A DNA stretch of 40,357 nucleotides from positions 1 through 40,357 of the forward strand of contig JAVVEW010000020.1 in the NCBI GenBank assembly GCA_032251045.1, read 5' to 3'. Every line of letters begins with the position of its first letter. Positions within the stretch are counted from its first letter, which is position 1. This stretch comes from JAVVEW01 sp032251045 (GTDB lineage: Bacteria > Pseudomonadota > Gammaproteobacteria > Methylococcales > Methylomonadaceae). A model generated the notes under the pieces. The model was given only the letters and a program-made list of their open reading frames with translations. It searched no databases and had not been told where the DNA came from. The position numbers were made by a program, and so were the translations under genes. Shown one piece after another: positions 25,485 to 33,864 of this stretch.

Positions 25485-25995
25485 GGCTTGTTTGTACGGT
25501 GATCAGAAAATGCAATATAAAAAGCAGCTGTCGCAGGCTCGGAGGCGAACCTGGCGACTCTGGGTTTAGCAACATGAGGTGGCCATCTGTCTGCAAGCGC
25601 TGTCCACAGCCTTGACCGCCAGACTAATGGTTCGAGCCGTTACAATGCCTCGATAGGGTCATGTGCTTTGCGGTGTGACGGGTATAGGAGTCATTGATAT
25701 TGAATTATAACGAAATATGTTGCTGCGGGTGATTATACTTCGAGCCTGATGATTTCGGCCATGATGCTTTTGCTTCAGGTCATTCTCAGTTTAAGCATTT
25801 TTACGGTTTTTTGAACTTCAAATTGAGAAGGGCTGTTGTTATTCCCGGGGATTATTTTGGCGTGGCGCTTGCTGTTAATGCTAAACTTTCCTAAGCGGTA
25901 AGTTTGCCGTGGCTGCTAGTGAAAGCGTCACCGGTCATGCGCGGACTTGGCGTGCGTAAAATCAACAGGCTCTTAGCTATGAGCGACTACTCTTT
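25485..25995. other. 511-base intergenic region before the gcvR-like gene
   Basis: No convincing gene, tRNA or known riboswitch. It must hold divergent promoters for the SPOR gene and the gcvR-bcp pair. The AT-rich part (about 25690-25850) is the most likely promoter zone. The 22 bases before the gcvR-like ATG contain no ribosome-binding site. Confidence 0.5.
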
Positions 25996-26538
25996 ATGAG
26001 CAACGGAATTATGCGGCTTGCCATCAATCTGCTGAATGAAGCGCCATCTTCTTTCATTGAACACGTCTTGTCTGCGGTCAAGCGCTGTCATTGTTGTGTG
26101 ATTGAGCTGCGTTGCGTCAGCTTTGGCGAGGCAACCGGTTGCCAGCTCTGGGTTGAGGGGAACTGGAATCACATTGCTAAGCTGGAAACGCTCTTGGCCA
26201 CATTGCAAAGTCAGACCCGGATGCGTATGAATCTGGTACGCCAAGAAAATGAGGTGCCCAGGCCGCCGTCCGGATTGCCTTATTTGCTGGAAACGCTGTC
26301 TTCTGGCGAGCAGGATGTCATTCACGAGGTGGTGGGTTTTTTACTGGAACGGAAAGTCTGGGTAGAAGACGTGCAGGCAAGCCGCTATGTTGCGACTTAC
26401 AACCAGGCCCCTGTGTTTGCCACCCGTTTTGTTATCATCATTCCGCCTGAGTATTCACTATTATCATTGCGCGAGGAGTTTCTGGAGTTTTCTGACCAGC
26501 TTAATATCGACGCTATTTTAGAACCTATCAAACGCTAA
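25996..26538 (+). CDS. gcvR: GcvR-like ACT-domain regulatory protein
   Basis: A 180-residue protein with the size and layout of the glycine cleavage repressor family: two ACT-like halves (about 5-80 and 95-175), small hydrophobic strands and no DNA-binding domain. In E. coli GcvR binds the activator GcvA and blocks it when glycine is scarce. The strongest support is context, since bcp follows after 2 bases, as in E. coli and many relatives. The sequence is divergent and the glycine cleavage genes are not here, so the regulated target is uncertain. Three cysteines cluster near residues 31-39 (CHCC...C). The start lacks a clear ribosome-binding site. Confidence 0.75.
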   Translation: MSNGIMRLAINLLNEAPSSFIEHVLSAVKRCHCCVIELRCVSFGEATGCQLWVEGNWNHIAKLETLLATLQSQTRMRMNLVRQENEVPRPPSGLPYLLETLSSGEQDVIHEVVGFLLERKVWVEDVQASRYVATYNQAPVFATRFVIIIPPEYSLLSLREEFLEFSDQLNIDAILEPIKR

Positions 26539-26540
26539 TT

Positions 26541-27023
26541 ATGACTGAAGTCCCTGCTATCGATCAGCCCGTGCCTGATTTTTCCGCGTTAAGCACTGAT
26601 CACGCCAATCTGACATTATCGGATTTGGCCGGACGTTTTCTGGTGTTGTATTTTTATCCTCGCGACAATACGCCTGGCTGTACTCAGGAGGGGCAGGACT
26701 TTCGTGATCATTATGCGCAATTTACTGAGTTGAACGCAGAAGTTATCGGCGTTTCCCGCGATAAATTAAAGACGCATGAAAATTTCAAAGCCAAACATGA
26801 TTTCCCGTTTCCCTTGATTACCGATCCGGAAGAAAGCTTGTGTGCTGTGTTTGGCGTGATGAAACAAAAAAACATGTACGGCAAGCAAGTGCGCGGCATT
26901 GAGCGCAGTACATTCCTGATTGACCCGGACGGCGTGCTGCGCCGCGAGTGGCGTAAGGTCAAGGTACCCGGTCATGTTCAGGACGTGCTGGCAGCGCTCG
27001 CCGAACTGTCGACAGGTCGTTAA
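26541..27023 (+). CDS. bcp: thioredoxin-dependent peroxiredoxin (Bcp/PrxQ)
   Basis: A 160-residue cytoplasmic thiol peroxidase reducing hydrogen peroxide and organic hydroperoxides. The peroxidatic cysteine is C47 in NTPGCTQEG. The fold pattern (FLVLYFYPRDNTPGC, then VIGVSRD, then STFLIDPDGVLRREW) is typical of PrxQ. The resolving cysteine that lies five residues after the peroxidatic one in E. coli Bcp is absent here. The only other cysteine seen is C101, so the enzyme may work by a 1-Cys or atypical mechanism. It forms a probable operon with the upstream gcvR-like gene. PhoH starts 24 bases downstream. Confidence 0.95.
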   Translation: MTEVPAIDQPVPDFSALSTDHANLTLSDLAGRFLVLYFYPRDNTPGCTQEGQDFRDHYAQFTELNAEVIGVSRDKLKTHENFKAKHDFPFPLITDPEESLCAVFGVMKQKNMYGKQVRGIERSTFLIDPDGVLRREWRKVKVPGHVQDVLAALAELSTGR

Positions 27024-27047
27024 ATAACCCAACCCCCCCCAGTCCAA

Positions 27048-28466
27048 ATGAACATTCAAACCGCGCCTGATATTAAGTTATTCGTGCTCGATACCAACGT
27101 CCTGATGCACGACCCGGCCGCCTTGTTTCGTTTTCAGGAGCACCATCTCTTTATTCCTATGGTAGTGCTGGAGGAGCTGGATCACGGCAAGAAGGGCTTG
27201 TCGGAAGTGGCGCGCAATGTGCGTCAGGTCAGCCGTTTTCTGGATGAGCTGATTACCGGCGCATCACCGAAAAGCATCGAAGCCGGCATTCCTTTATCGA
27301 AGCTGGAAGCGAGTGCTGATAATGGCGCGAGATTCTCGGGCAGGCTGTATTTTCAGACCGAGCAGCTGTTTGCACCGCTGCCGGACTCCATGCCAGGTCA
27401 CCTGCCGGACAATTCCATTTTAGGCATCGTCAAGGCACTGGCTGATAAGTTTCCCGAAACCCGCGTGGTACTGGTGTCGAAAGACATCAATATGCGCATC
27501 AAGGCCGCAGCGCTCAAACTTAACGCCGAGGATTATCATAACGATCAGACGCTGGATGACATCGATCTGCTCTATGACGGCGTGTGTACATTGGAAGATG
27601 ATTTTTGGACGGCGCACGGCGATCAAATGACCTCCTGGCAAGACAATAGCCGAACCTTTTACCAGCTGGAAGGGCCATTAGTGAATGAATGGTATCCCAA
27701 CCAGTTTCTGTATTTGCCTGGCGACAATCGCTTTGAGGCGATTGTTCGGCAGCGCAAAGGCGATGTGGCGACGCTTGAATTGCTGAATGATTACCGCAAT
27801 CAGCAGCATAATGTTTGGGGTATTGTCGCGAAAAATCGCGAACAGAGTTTTGCCTTGAATGTGTTGCTGGATCCGAATGTCGATTTTGTCACGTTGCTGG
27901 GTAGTGCTGGAACCGGTAAAACGTTGCTGGCCTTGGCAGCGGGGCTGCTGTTGACCATGGACCAGCGCGTGTATAACGAGGTGATCATGACCCGGCAAAC
28001 CATTCCGGTCGGTGAAGATATCGGCTTTTTGCCCGGTACTGAAGAGGAGAAAATGGCGCCATGGATGGGCGCGTTATTGGACAATCTGGAAATTCTGGGT
28101 GCCAAGTCGGGTGAGCATACGGATTGGGAACAAAATGCCTCGCAGCAATTGGTGATGAACCGCATTAAAATTCGCTCACTCAATTTTATGCGAGGCCGAA
28201 CTTTCCTGAATCGTTATCTGATCATCGACGAGGCGCAAAACTTGACCGCCAAGCAAATGAAAACCCTGATAACCCGCGCCGGGCCAGGCACCAAAATTAT
28301 TTGTATCGGCAATCTGGCGCAAATTGACACACCCTATCTGACCGCGACTACCTCGGGGCTGACTTATGTGGTCGATCATTTCAAGCACTGGCCGCATTCA
28401 GCGCATATCACTTTGCGCCAGGGTGAGCGCTCAAGGTTGGCCGACTATGCCTCGGAAGTGCTTTGA
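27048..28466 (+). CDS. PIN-domain PhoH-family ATPase
   Basis: A 472-residue protein of the PhoH2 type. An N-terminal PIN ribonuclease domain (about 10-150; FVLDTNVLMHDP with its acidic residues, then VLEELDHGKKG and LVSKDINMRIKA) is joined to a PhoH ATPase domain. Walker A is GSAGTGKT at 285-292, Walker B is LIIDEAQNL around 391-399. Family members are proposed RNA-processing or helicase enzymes, but the biological role is not settled. A run of eight C (27033-27040) precedes the ATG instead of a Shine-Dalgarno. The 3' end overlaps the AI-2E-type permease gene by 22 bases. Confidence 0.93.
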   Translation: MNIQTAPDIKLFVLDTNVLMHDPAALFRFQEHHLFIPMVVLEELDHGKKGLSEVARNVRQVSRFLDELITGASPKSIEAGIPLSKLEASADNGARFSGRLYFQTEQLFAPLPDSMPGHLPDNSILGIVKALADKFPETRVVLVSKDINMRIKAAALKLNAEDYHNDQTLDDIDLLYDGVCTLEDDFWTAHGDQMTSWQDNSRTFYQLEGPLVNEWYPNQFLYLPGDNRFEAIVRQRKGDVATLELLNDYRNQQHNVWGIVAKNREQSFALNVLLDPNVDFVTLLGSAGTGKTLLALAAGLLLTMDQRVYNEVIMTRQTIPVGEDIGFLPGTEEEKMAPWMGALLDNLEILGAKSGEHTDWEQNASQQLVMNRIKIRSLNFMRGRTFLNRYLIIDEAQNLTAKQMKTLITRAGPGTKIICIGNLAQIDTPYLTATTSGLTYVVDHFKHWPHSAHITLRQGERSRLADYASEVL

Positions 28467-29572
28467 TGTTCAGGGCGGGCTGATGGTGCTTCACTGATTC
28501 TGGGCCAGGCGGTGATCACGGCCTTAACCACCGTTGCCAGAGGAATGGCAAAAAACACCCCCCAAAAACCCCACAGCCCACCAAAAAAGAGAATCGCGAT
28601 AATAATGGCGATAGGATGCAGGTTGACCGCTTCGGAAAACAGCAGCGGCACCAGCACCACGCCATCAAACGCCTGAATCACGCTGTAACCAATCACCAGA
28701 TACAAAAAATCATCACTAGACGCCCCCCACTGAAAGTAGGCAATACCCAAGACCGGCACGGTGACCAGCGTGGCACCCACATACGGAATCACTACCGACA
28801 ATCCCATCAAAACCGACAACAGAATCGCATAATTCAGGTGCAATGCGGAAAACGTGACATAGCTGATGCAGGTCAGCATCAACACTTCCGCCAGTTTGCC
28901 GCGTACATAATTGCCCATCTGCATGTCCACTTCCTGCCAGACCCGGTTGGTCAAGTGGCGCTCACGCGGCAAAAATTGCTGTAACCAGTCGATTAACAAG
29001 TGCTTATCCTTGAGCATGAACAGCACCATCATCGGCACCAGAAACAAATAAATAATAGCGGTTACTAAGCTGATCACCGAAGCGGCCGAATAACTAAGTA
29101 AATTCTGGGTGTAGGACAAAAATTCGCGTTGCAAGCTGGTGATCATTTCACGCACCCGTTCCTCGGAAATATACTCAGGGTAAGCTTCAGGCAGGCGTAA
29201 AATTTCCAGGCGCGCCTGATCGGCCAGGATGGGAATTTGCCGTATCAAGGCGGTGGTTTGTTCTGACAGCATTGGCAATAGAATGAAAATCAGAAAGCCC
29301 AATGAGGTCAGAAAACCGAAAAATACCAGGTACACCGCGACCATTCTGGGTATTTGCAAGCGTATGCACTTACCTACCAGGCCATCCAGCAGATAGGTCA
29401 AGACCACCGCTGCGAATGCGGGCATCAGCAAATCCGACAGCACGAGCACCAGGCCCAGACTGGTCAGAATAATCACCAACAATGCCACGGCCTGAGAATT
29501 AGGCAGCATGCGCTTGAACACGCGTTGCAGCCAGCGAAAGTCTAGTGCGTCATGGTCGGTCGTCATGGTCAT
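28445..29572 (-). CDS. AI-2E family (PerM-like) transporter
   Basis: A 375-residue inner-membrane protein of Pfam AI-2E_transport. Two hydrophobic pairs at the N-terminus (about 27-95), a cytoplasmic or periplasmic helical region (about 100-150) and a C-terminal bundle are visible. The family motifs LSVVIPYVGATLVTVPVLG and GGLWGFWGVFFAIPLATVVK are present. Members include the autoinducer-2 exporter TqsA and PerM, but most substrates are unknown, so quorum sensing should not be assumed. In-frame ATGs at 29572 and 29566 are equally possible. The gene runs towards phoH and shares 22 bases with it. Confidence 0.92.
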   Translation of the reverse strand: MTMTTDHDALDFRWLQRVFKRMLPNSQAVALLVIILTSLGLVLVLSDLLMPAFAAVVLTYLLDGLVGKCIRLQIPRMVAVYLVFFGFLTSLGFLIFILLPMLSEQTTALIRQIPILADQARLEILRLPEAYPEYISEERVREMITSLQREFLSYTQNLLSYSAASVISLVTAIIYLFLVPMMVLFMLKDKHLLIDWLQQFLPRERHLTNRVWQEVDMQMGNYVRGKLAEVLMLTCISYVTFSALHLNYAILLSVLMGLSVVIPYVGATLVTVPVLGIAYFQWGASSDDFLYLVIGYSVIQAFDGVVLVPLLFSEAVNLHPIAIIIAILFFGGLWGFWGVFFAIPLATVVKAVITAWPRISEAPSARPEHQSTSEA

Positions 29573-29709
29573 GGGTCAGTTTTGGCATCATCAGGGGCGT
29601 CGGGAGCGGCCATTATACCTGCGCGGTATTTAGCTGGTTGGCTTTGCATGAATTTTAGGCATGGCTAAAGCGCTTGAAATTGCCCTTGAATTGGTTATTG
29701 AGTCACAGG

Positions 29710-29718
29710 TTGTCCACA
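29710..29718 (+). promoter_or_regulatory. DnaA-box-like site upstream of nrdA
   Basis: TTGTCCACA differs at one position from the DnaA box TTATCCACA. It lies 19 bases before the first NrdR box. DnaA control of nrdAB is known in E. coli, so a role is plausible but a single near-match can occur by chance. Confidence 0.4.
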
Positions 29719-29736
29719 GGATGCCGACAGACATAA

Positions 29737-29784
29737 ACACAGCATATAGTAGCTTGTCATGGACTTGGGCACTATATGCTGTAT
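29737..29784. promoter_or_regulatory. paired NrdR boxes in the nrdAB promoter
   Basis: Box 1 is ACACAGCATATAGTAG (29737-29752). Box 2 is GCACTATATGCTGTAT (29769-29784), whose reverse complement shares the 12-base core ACAGCATATAGT with box 1. Their centres are 32 bases apart, about three helical turns, the arrangement known for the ATP/dATP-sensing repressor NrdR. Box 2 overlaps a candidate -10 element TATACT (29782-29787), so binding would block transcription of nrdAB. The nrdR gene itself is not in the window. Confidence 0.85.
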
Positions 29785-29857
29785 ACTTCTCGCATCTTGA
29801 CCGTCAGCACGGTCGATCTTGCAAAACCAATTTCACGCACCACTTTTTGGAGGCTTT

Positions 29858-32800
29858 ATGTCCCTGGCAACCCAAGATACTGACAGTTCCGCTGCTGTTT
29901 TGGCAACGCAACCCAACTTAACCCGGCTGGAAACGCAAACCCACAAGCCTGGGCAGTTGCGCGTCATTCGCCGTAATGGCAAGGTGACCACCTTTGACAG
30001 CAGCAAAATCGCCGTTGCCATGACCAAAGCATTTCTGGCTTTAGAGGGTGGCAGTGCGGCGGAAAGTCGGCGCGTGCATGACATTGTCACCGAATTGACT
30101 GAGCAAATCGCCATGACCTTGGCGCGGCGTATGCCGGATGGCGGCACGGTGCATATCGAGGACATCCAGGATCAGGTCGAGCTGGCGTTAATGCGCGGCG
30201 GTCATCATAAAGTCGCCCGCGCCTATGTGCTGTACCGGGAAGAACATGCCCGTTTGCGCTCACAACAAGAGGTTGAAGCCCAGCCGGGGCGGTCGGCATT
30301 ACAGGTGACCTTGGTCGATGGCAGTAAAGCGCCATTGGACGAGGTGCGTTTGCGGGCGGTGTTGCAGGAGGCCTGCCAAGGGTTGGCAGCGGTCGATCAA
30401 CAGCGGCTTTATCAGGATACCTTGAAAAGTCTTTACGACGGCGTGCCGGAAACCGACCTGAGCGCGACCCTGATCATGACCGCGCGCACGCTGATCGAGC
30501 ATGAACCTGAATACTCGTATGTCTGCGCCCGTTTGTTGCTGGATACCTTGCGTCGGGAGGCCTTGTCCTTGCTGGCTGGTGCTGATGTTAAGCTCAGCCA
30601 TCAGCAAATGGGCGAACGTTATGGCGAATACTTTATCGACTATCTCAAGCGGGGCGTCGAGCTGGAGCTTTTGGATGAGACGTTGCTGCAATTTGATGTG
30701 GCTAAATTAGCCGAGGCTTTGCTGCCAGAGCGCGATTTGCAATTCAATTATCTGGGTTTGCAAACGCTGTACGACCGTTATTTCATCCATCACAACAGCG
30801 TGCGTTTCGAGTTGCCGCAGGCGTTTTTCATGCGCGTGGCAATGGGGCTTGCGATCAATGAAATCGACCGGGAAGCGCGGGCGATTGAGTTTTACCAGTT
30901 ATTGTCCAGCTTCGATTTCATGAGTTCGACGCCGACTTTATTCAATTCCGGCACTTTGCGCCCGCAACTGTCATCCTGTTACCTGACCACCGTGCCCGAT
31001 GATCTGGATGGTATATTCAGCGCCATCAAAGACGATGCCTTGTTGTCTAAATTCGCCGGCGGCTTAGGCAATGACTGGAGTCGGGTGCGGGCCATGGGGG
31101 CGCACATCAAAGGTACCAATGGCAAATCACAAGGCGTGGTGCCGTTTTTGAAAGTGGCTAACGATACCGCAGTGGCGGTGAATCAATGTTTCGCGCCGGA
31201 TGTGCATGTTTTCACCGCCGAAGGCGTGAAACCCATTAAAGACGTGCGCCGGGGTGATTTGGTATTGGGCCAGCGCGGGCAATATCGTGAAGTGCTAAAG
31301 CACATGACTTACAACCAAACCGATGCGATGGTGGAGTTAACACTTAAACACGCCATCCATCCTGTACAAGTAACCGCCGGCCACCCGGTGTGGGCGATCA
31401 AAAATGTCCCTATGGAGCAGGCGTGTGCTCGTACCTTGGCATGGCTGGAAAAAGGCAAAGTTGAAGCCGAATGGGTTGAGGCGGGTGAGCTGGCCTGTGG
31501 CGATTATGTTGCTCAGGTCATTCCGGAAGAAACCGTTGCCGTACCTGGTTTCAGCGCAGATGATGCCCGTTTTTATGGCATTTTGTTGGGTGATGGACAT
31601 GTGTCCAAGGAGGGGCTGGAATGGGGTGTATCCGGCAATCCAGCCAAAGATACACACCTGACATTCGTGCGTAATTATCTGGAAGCGCGTGGCATTCACT
31701 GCTGGCTGTACCAGCGTAACGCGCATTACTTGCAAATACGCTGGTCTGCAGGGCGCGGTCTGGCGCGCTGTGCCACCACAGGCCAGTTTGTGAGCAACAA
31801 CGAAGCAGCTATGCCTTTTTCTCCTGACGATATTTATGCCTCAAACGGACAAAAGCATATCGCCCGTAGGTTCTCGCATTTACCGAAATCGCAGACCTTG
31901 GCGTTATTGCAAGGCCTTTTGGAAACTGACGGCGGTGTTAGTCGGGGTAAGGAAATTTATTTCACCAACACCTCTTATGCTCTGATCGAAGGTGTGCGTT
32001 ATCAATTGTTACGCCTAGGCATCCCTTGCGCCGGCCAATACCGGGAACGTGAACAGACACATACCGGGCAGCGTATCGATGGCAGTGACGTGCATTTTAA
32101 CGGCACGGTCAGCGCGTATGACTTACGTATTCCAGCCGTTAGCGAAATTGCCGAGCGTGTGGGTTGTCAGTCCTTGAGCAAATGCAATTGGATTCGCTGG
32201 AAAAACTGGTTGTTCACCCGTGTTCGTGCGGTCAACCCGATTGCGCCTGTACCTTTCGTACATGATTTGCAAGTCGAAGGAGATCACTCCTACATGACCG
32301 TCAATGCGCTGGCGCATAACGGCGGTAAACGCAAAGGTGCCATGTGCGCCTATCTTGAAACCTGGCATCTGGATATCGAAGAGTTTCTGGAGCTGCGTAA
32401 AAACACCGGTGATGACCGGCGCCGCACCCACGATATGAACAGTGCCAACTGGATTCCGGATTTGTTCATGAAGCGGGTCGCCGAGGAAGGCGAGTGGACG
32501 TTATTCTCGCCCGATCAGGTGCCGGATTTGCATGACTTGTATGGCGAGGCTTTTGAACAAGCCTATCTGGCTTATGAAGAAAAAGCCTTGCGCGGCGAAA
32601 TCAAGCTGCATAAACGCATTCCGGCGCTGACTTTGTGGCGAAAAATGCTGTCCATGTTGTTCGAGACCGGTCATCCGTGGATTACTTTCAAAGACCCATG
32701 CAATATCCGTTCGCCGCAGCAGCATGTCGGCGTGGTACACAGTTCCAACCTGTGCACGGAAATTACCTTGAACACCTCGGACAGCGAAATCGCGGTCTGC

Positions 32801-33844
32801 AACCTGGGCTCGATCAACTTGCCCGCGCACTTAACTAAAGACGGCGTCCTGGATGTCGATAAACTGCGGCGCACCGTGCGCACCGCCATGCGTATGCTGG
32901 ACAATGTCATCGATTACAACTATTACAGCGTGCCGCAGGCGCGAAGGGCGAATCTGCGCCACCGGCCGGTAGGGTTGGGCGTGATGGGCTTTCAGGATTG
33001 CTTATATCAACTCCGCTTGCCTTATGCCTCGGAACAGGCGGTGAGTTTCGCCGACCACAGCATGGAGCAAATCAGTTATTTTGTGCTGGAGGCTTCTGCT
33101 GATCTGGCCGAGGAGCGCGGTGCTTATTCCAGCTATCAAGGTTCGCTGTGGAGTCAGGGCGTGTTACCGATTGACTCGGTAGCCTGGTTAAAGCAGCAGC
33201 GTGGCGATTATCTGCAACAAGACGACAGTCACACCCTGGATTGGGCCGCTTTGCGCCAGCGCATTCAGGCGGTGGGGCTGCGTAATTCCAACACCATGGC
33301 CATCGCCCCGACCGCGACCATCGCCAATATCTGCGGCGTGTCGCAATCGATCGAGCCGACCTATCAGAACTTGTTCGTCAAATCGAACCTGTCCGGCGAA
33401 TTTACCGTGATCAATCCGTACCTGGTTACCGACCTGAAACAGCGTGGGCTGTGGGATGCGGTGATGATCAACGATCTTAAATACTATGACGGCAGTATTC
33501 AGCGTATCGACCGGATTCCGGACGATCTGAAGCAGCTCTACCGCACTGCCTTTGAAATTGACCCGCGCTGGCTGGTCGAGGCCGCTTCGCGCCGGCAGAA
33601 ATGGCTGGATCAGGGCCAGTCATTGAATCTGTATCTGGCCGAACCGGATGGTAAGAAGCTGGACGCTTTGTACAAATTGGCCTGGCTGCGCGGATTGAAA
33701 ACCACCTATTACCTGCGCACCGTTGGCGCGACGCACGTTGAAAAAAGTACCTTGGCCGATGGTCGCCTGAACGCGGTCAAGACCGAGCCGGACGAGGTCA
33801 AGGCGTGTTCGATTCTCGACCCCGAGTGCGAAGCGTGTCAGTAA
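29858..33844 (+). CDS. nrdA: class I ribonucleotide reductase large subunit, interrupted by an intein
   Basis: A 1328-residue precursor: N-extein 1-443, intein 444-821, C-extein 822-1328, leaving a 950-residue enzyme. It reduces ribonucleotides to deoxyribonucleotides with NrdB. Two ATP-cone-like domains (about 34-132 and 147-236) precede the catalytic barrel, as in the Pseudomonas enzyme. The redox cysteine C374 is in LSSCYLTT. NLCTEI holds the catalytic Asn, Cys and Glu. The second redox cysteine is in AVCNLGSINL, the radical-transfer tyrosine pair in TTYYLRT, and the C-terminal shuttle cysteines in the last residues (CEACQ). The start is the ATG at 29858, with GGAGG five bases upstream. 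A TTG at 29819 would add 13 residues and is unlikely. It is expressed with nrdB and controlled by the NrdR boxes. Confidence 0.97.
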   Translation: MSLATQDTDSSAAVLATQPNLTRLETQTHKPGQLRVIRRNGKVTTFDSSKIAVAMTKAFLALEGGSAAESRRVHDIVTELTEQIAMTLARRMPDGGTVHIEDIQDQVELALMRGGHHKVARAYVLYREEHARLRSQQEVEAQPGRSALQVTLVDGSKAPLDEVRLRAVLQEACQGLAAVDQQRLYQDTLKSLYDGVPETDLSATLIMTARTLIEHEPEYSYVCARLLLDTLRREALSLLAGADVKLSHQQMGERYGEYFIDYLKRGVELELLDETLLQFDVAKLAEALLPERDLQFNYLGLQTLYDRYFIHHNSVRFELPQAFFMRVAMGLAINEIDREARAIEFYQLLSSFDFMSSTPTLFNSGTLRPQLSSCYLTTVPDDLDGIFSAIKDDALLSKFAGGLGNDWSRVRAMGAHIKGTNGKSQGVVPFLKVANDTAVAVNQCFAPDVHVFTAEGVKPIKDVRRGDLVLGQRGQYREVLKHMTYNQTDAMVELTLKHAIHPVQVTAGHPVWAIKNVPMEQACARTLAWLEKGKVEAEWVEAGELACGDYVAQVIPEETVAVPGFSADDARFYGILLGDGHVSKEGLEWGVSGNPAKDTHLTFVRNYLEARGIHCWLYQRNAHYLQIRWSAGRGLARCATTGQFVSNNEAAMPFSPDDIYASNGQKHIARRFSHLPKSQTLALLQGLLETDGGVSRGKEIYFTNTSYALIEGVRYQLLRLGIPCAGQYREREQTHTGQRIDGSDVHFNGTVSAYDLRIPAVSEIAERVGCQSLSKCNWIRWKNWLFTRVRAVNPIAPVPFVHDLQVEGDHSYMTVNALAHNGGKRKGAMCAYLETWHLDIEEFLELRKNTGDDRRRTHDMNSANWIPDLFMKRVAEEGEWTLFSPDQVPDLHDLYGEAFEQAYLAYEEKALRGEIKLHKRIPALTLWRKMLSMLFETGHPWITFKDPCNIRSPQQHVGVVHSSNLCTEITLNTSDSEIAVCNLGSINLPAHLTKDGVLDVDKLRRTVRTAMRMLDNVIDYNYYSVPQARRANLRHRPVGLGVMGFQDCLYQLRLPYASEQAVSFADHSMEQISYFVLEASADLAEERGAYSSYQGSLWSQGVLPIDSVAWLKQQRGDYLQQDDSHTLDWAALRQRIQAVGLRNSNTMAIAPTATIANICGVSQSIEPTYQNLFVKSNLSGEFTVINPYLVTDLKQRGLWDAVMINDLKYYDGSIQRIDRIPDDLKQLYRTAFEIDPRWLVEAASRRQKWLDQGQSLNLYLAEPDGKKLDALYKLAWLRGLKTTYYLRTVGATHVEKSTLADGRLNAVKTEPDEVKACSILDPECEACQ
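31187..32320 (+). mobile_element. intein with LAGLIDADG homing endonuclease domain, inserted in nrdA
   Basis: An in-frame insertion of 378 residues between VAVNQ and GGKRKGA of NrdA. Block A starts with the nucleophile Cys1 (CFAPDVHVFTAEGVKPI). Block B has the TAGH motif at 63-66. Two dodecapeptides mark a LAGLIDADG endonuclease, FYGILLGDGH (129-138) and LLQGLLETDGG (240-250), each with its acidic residue. Block F reads VHDLQVEGDHSYM, and the end is ALAHN with His377-Asn378. The elements for the N-S acyl shift and Asn cyclisation are therefore present. The next residue is Gly, not Cys, Ser or Thr, which is unusual. The endonuclease would target the uninterrupted nrdA site. Confidence 0.95.
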
Positions 33845-33864
33845 CCGAAATCAGGAGATAAAGA

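Noticed and set aside
25485..25995. A glycine riboswitch or other leader RNA upstream of the gcvR-like gene
   Set aside because: I looked for the conserved paired elements of the glycine aptamer and did not find them. The downstream gene is a regulator, not a glycine cleavage gene.
28445..29572. Autoinducer-2 export as the function of the AI-2E family gene
   Set aside because: Family membership alone does not establish the substrate, and no luxS or lsr gene is present.
29819..29857. Extended N-terminus of NrdA from a TTG start
   Set aside because: The ATG at 29858 has a perfect GGAGG upstream. The extra 13 residues would include that ribosome-binding site and resemble no NrdA.
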